A stretch of DNA of 64,000 nucleotides from JBGQOG01 sp052113705. Its GTDB lineage: Bacteria > Pseudomonadota > Alphaproteobacteria > Rhodobacterales > Rhodobacteraceae. Every line of letters starts with the position of its first letter. The first letter of the stretch is position 1. The position numbers and the translations under genes were made by a program. The notes under the pieces are model-generated. The model saw only the letters and a list, made by a program, of their open reading frames with translations. It had not been told where the DNA came from and ran no database searches. Below are positions 61,694 to 64,000 of the stretch, one piece after another. Location of the stretch: contig NZ_JBGQOG010000002.1 in the NCBI RefSeq assembly GCF_052113705.1, forward strand, positions 1 to 64,000, written 5' to 3'.

Positions 61694-63004
61694 TCAGCGT
61701 TTGATGTTGGTCGTCTCCTGCAGCATCTCATCGACGGTCTGGATGACCTTTGCGTTCGAAGAATAGGCGCGCTGGGTCTGGATCAGGTTGGTCAGTTCGG
61801 CGGCAACGTCAGTGGTTGAGCCTTCGCGGGAGTACCCCACCATGGCCCCGGTAGGACCGTCGCCCGCGTCCCACAGGAAGAAAGACCCCGAGCTGGGCGA
61901 GACCTGGAAGGTCTGGTTGTTCAGCGCGGTCAGGCCGTTCGGGTTCGGCACATCCACCAGTGGAATCTGATAGACGGTGCGGATGAAGCCGGTGTCATAG
62001 GTGGCGCGGACATAGCCGTTCTCATCCACTTCCACCGCCGTCAGGTTCCCCACCGGCGAGCCGTCCTTGTTGATGGCGGTCGGCGCGAAACTGTCGGACA
62101 GCTGGGTCAGCCCGTTGGCATCGCCGAGTTTCCCGATGGTCATCGCCAGCGGACCACCCGCCACCTGCAGATCCAGCGTCCCCGTCGTCGAATCATAGGC
62201 CGGGCTGGTGCCAACCGGCGTCACCGAGGCCAAGGTACCGCCATTCCCGCGCGTCGCGTCAAAGGTGATCGTGTATTCGCCGATCGTGGCACCCGCCTGC
62301 GCCGAATCCTTGATGATCATCGTCCAGGTGTTCGACGCGCCGGTCGCGGGAATCGTCGGCTCAAACGTGATGTCGAGCGTTTCCGAGGTGCCGAGGTTGC
62401 CGAAATACTCGACCGACAGCGGCAAAGTATCCCCCGCCGCACCGGATTCGGTGGCGACGGCGGGCAGGTTGACGCCGAGGTTCATCTTGGTCGTCGGGTC
62501 ACCCGCGGTTTGGTTGGCGTTGATCACCACCGGTTGCAGGCCGGTCACCGTATCGCGCGGCAGCGTCGGGATGGTGCCGTCGGCATTCGCCGGCCAGCCG
62601 AGGAGCACAAGGCCCGAGTCGGTCTTGAGCATGCCGTTGGAATCGGTGCGGAACGAGCCGGTGGTGGTCATCATCATCGGCTGATCGCCAGAGATGTTAT
62701 CCACCGAGGCCGAGGGAATCACCGGCAGCATACCGCGGCCGGAAATCGCGAGGTCGAGGGCGTTGGAGGTCGACACCAGCGACCCGCGCTCTTCGATCAG
62801 ACGGCTGGTCGAGGCGCGCACGCCGCCAGCCGAATAGGTCCCGGCGCCACGGGATTTGTTGATAACCATGCTCTCGAAATCGGCCGTGGCGCGTTTGTAG
62901 CCGTAGGTTCCAGAGTTGGCGATGTTATCAGAAATCGTCGCAAGTCGGGTCGCGTTGGCCGAGAGGCCCGCCACACCGGCATTGAGCGAGGAGGAGATGG
63001 ACAT
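61694..63004 (-). CDS. flgE: Flagellar hook protein FlgE
   Basis: A 436-residue hook subunit. It begins SISSSLNAGVAGLSANATRL, followed by ISDNIANSGTYGYKRATADF. The central part holds the D1/D2 domains, and the end (VAAELTNLIQTQRAYSSNAK, VIQTVDEMLQETTNIKR) is the FlgE C-terminal helix. It is the first gene of flgE-flgK-flgL-flgI, with a CtrA-like site about 60 bases upstream. Confidence 0.96.
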   Translation of the reverse strand: MSISSSLNAGVAGLSANATRLATISDNIANSGTYGYKRATADFESMVINKSRGAGTYSAGGVRASTSRLIEERGSLVSTSNALDLAISGRGMLPVIPSASVDNISGDQPMMMTTTGSFRTDSNGMLKTDSGLVLLGWPANADGTIPTLPRDTVTGLQPVVINANQTAGDPTTKMNLGVNLPAVATESGAAGDTLPLSVEYFGNLGTSETLDITFEPTIPATGASNTWTMIIKDSAQAGATIGEYTITFDATRGNGGTLASVTPVGTSPAYDSTTGTLDLQVAGGPLAMTIGKLGDANGLTQLSDSFAPTAINKDGSPVGNLTAVEVDENGYVRATYDTGFIRTVYQIPLVDVPNPNGLTALNNQTFQVSPSSGSFFLWDAGDGPTGAMVGYSREGSTTDVAAELTNLIQTQRAYSSNAKVIQTVDEMLQETTNIKR

Positions 63005-63312
63005 AGGTTAGCGCCTTTCTGAAGCTGCGTCCGTCGATGGAAGCAATTTGCAGTGCGCACTCTTAAGATCGTCCTAACAGATAAAAGCCTACGGATATTC
63101 CGCCGCAGATTGCGCGGCGTCCGGAACAGCAAAGCCCCCGCAAAGAGGCCCGTCAAATACCTGAATACAAAGGGATTATCTCTATGTCAGCGCGGAGTTC
63201 TGTCCGACGCCCTGGTTGAAATCACCACGCCCGTTCGCGGGCGGGGCGGCGCCGCTGCCTGCGCCGTGGTTTCCCGGGGCAGCGGCAGCGGCGCAAAGCG
63301 ATTCTGCGGTGC
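63005..63312. promoter_or_regulatory. Region between motB and flgE
   Basis: A 308-base gap on the motB-flgE axis, both genes minus strand. It carries the CtrA-like site at 63063-63077. GCGCCGCTGCC (63249-63259) can pair with GGCAGCGGCGC (63284-63294) across 24 bases, just past the motB stop but without a T-tract. Short frames here have no start signals. Confidence 0.45.
63063..63077. promoter_or_regulatory. CtrA-like box upstream of flgE
   Basis: TTAA-N7-CTAA at 63063-63077, one mismatch from TTAA-N7-TTAA and the same mismatch type as the fliL/fliF site. It lies about 60 bases before the flgE start on the minus strand. Confidence 0.5.
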
Positions 63313-64000
63313 CTAGAGTTTGGACCGCAGCAAGATCAGCTCAAGCCGGTTGTTGCGCAAAGCCATCGGGTTTTTCACCGCCGGTTGCTGGTCGGCAAAG
63401 CCGGTCACCCGCTGCACCCGGTTGGCCGGGAAATTGGCCGCCCCCAGCATCAGGCGGAACTGCTGTGCCCGTGCGGTGGACAGATCCCAGACCGGATTCG
63501 CCTTCAGAATTTCGGGGTAAGAGCGCAGATGACCATTCACCGCCACCTTGTTGTCGACGAGGCCAAAAACCCGGCTGAGCATGCCCGCGATTTCCGTGGT
63601 GATCCGCGTGGGGACCGCCGTATCGCCTTCAAACAAAGGCTCATTTTCCAGATCGAAGAATTCGACAATCAGCCCCTCATCGGTGACGCGGGTGACGATA
63701 TGGCGGGCCATCTGCTCGCTCACCATCGATTCCCCGCCGATCCCCATCAGGGCCTCGTCGATCTTCTTCTGCACTTCATCAAATTTGCCGTCCTCGGCAT
63801 CGGGCTTGTCGCTCTCGGTGCCGCTCTGGCCGCGGGCCTGCCGCTCTTCACTGGGCCGCTGCGAGGTGGCGCCGGTGCCCGATTGCGCGATCTGATCTTC
63901 GGAAAACACGGAATCGCCGCCAAAAGCGCCTTCACCGCCGCCGGAGATCCGGTTGATCGGCACCGTCGGATTGAAATAATCCGCGATCCCCTTGCGTTGT
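63313..64000 (-). CDS. motB: Flagellar stator protein MotB, 5' partial
   Basis: The reading frame stays open to the right edge, giving the last 228 residues. The first visible residues, QRKGIADYFNPTVPINR, match the segment after the membrane helix and plug of MotB. The OmpA/MotB peptidoglycan-binding domain follows (VAVNGHLRSYPEI, WDLSTARAQQFRLML, RVQRVTGFADQQP). The internal GTG at 63963 is not the start. MotB anchors the stator to the wall and carries the channel aspartate, which lies outside the window. Confidence 0.93.
   Translation of the reverse strand, partial: QRKGIADYFNPTVPINRISGGGEGAFGGDSVFSEDQIAQSGTGATSQRPSEERQARGQSGTESDKPDAEDGKFDEVQKKIDEALMGIGGESMVSEQMARHIVTRVTDEGLIVEFFDLENEPLFEGDTAVPTRITTEIAGMLSRVFGLVDNKVAVNGHLRSYPEILKANPVWDLSTARAQQFRLMLGAANFPANRVQRVTGFADQQPAVKNPMALRNNRLELILLRSKL

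Noticed and set aside
63053..63316. An 87-codon plus-strand frame between flgE and motB
   Set aside because: No start signal; it spans the flgE promoter region and the GC-rich hairpin.

Overview
The window is high-GC alphaproteobacterial chromosome. It most resembles Rhodobacter in the broad sense (Rhodobacteraceae, R. capsulatus-like). Three things support this: the replication block rpsT-dnaA-dnaN-recF-gyrB, a single-polar (Fla2-type) flagellar gene set with flaF/flbT and a SltF-like transglycosylase, and several RTX proteins ending in the secretion module common in this family. The species is inferred; no 16S or other marker is present. No tRNA, rRNA, insertion sequence, phage gene or CRISPR array was seen.

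Layout. (1) 1-16881 is a cell-surface region. It starts inside an O-GlcNAc-transferase-like gene. It then carries three RTX calcium-binding proteins (one a matrixin-type metalloprotease preceded by a small exported protein), an ABC polysaccharide exporter (ATPase, KpsE-like co-polymerase, permease), a Wza/KpsD-like export lipoprotein and two glycosyltransferase genes, one of them with two catalytic domains. The genes lie on both strands in small units. No type I secretion ATPase, adaptor or TolC gene is in view. (2) 17325-29952 is housekeeping: a ProC-like oxidoreductase, gyrB, a glyoxalase-like gene, recF, dnaN, dnaA, rpsT, an enoyl-CoA hydratase and mutM, most of them on the minus strand, then divergent ubiE-ubiB. 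(3) 29962-64000 is a nearly complete flagellar regulon, interrupted only by one small GFA-family gene.

The flagellar genes form compact operons with many 4-base ATGA overlaps: fliK-flgD; flgJ-flgN; fliC and flaF-flbT-DUF1217; fliI; flgB-flgC-fliE-fliQ-flgF-flgG-flgA-flgH-fliL; sltF-flhA-fliR-flhB-fliJ; fliL-DUF6468-motE-like; motA with a 967-residue partner; fliF-fliH-fliN-fliP; flgE-flgK-flgL-flgI; and motB running off the right edge. Together they encode the MS ring, export gate and ATPase, rod, L and P rings, hook, filament, stator and post-transcriptional flagellin control. fliG and fliM are not in the window. Five flagellar intergenic regions carry spaced half-sites resembling the CtrA box (TTAA-N7-TTAA). 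That fits the known CtrA control of flagella in this group, but each site has mismatches.

The parts least explained by standard annotation are the mixed polysaccharide-export/RTX region, the 190-residue low-complexity head on the KpsE-like protein, the small secreted protein upstream of the RTX protease, and the large periplasmic protein co-translated with MotA.
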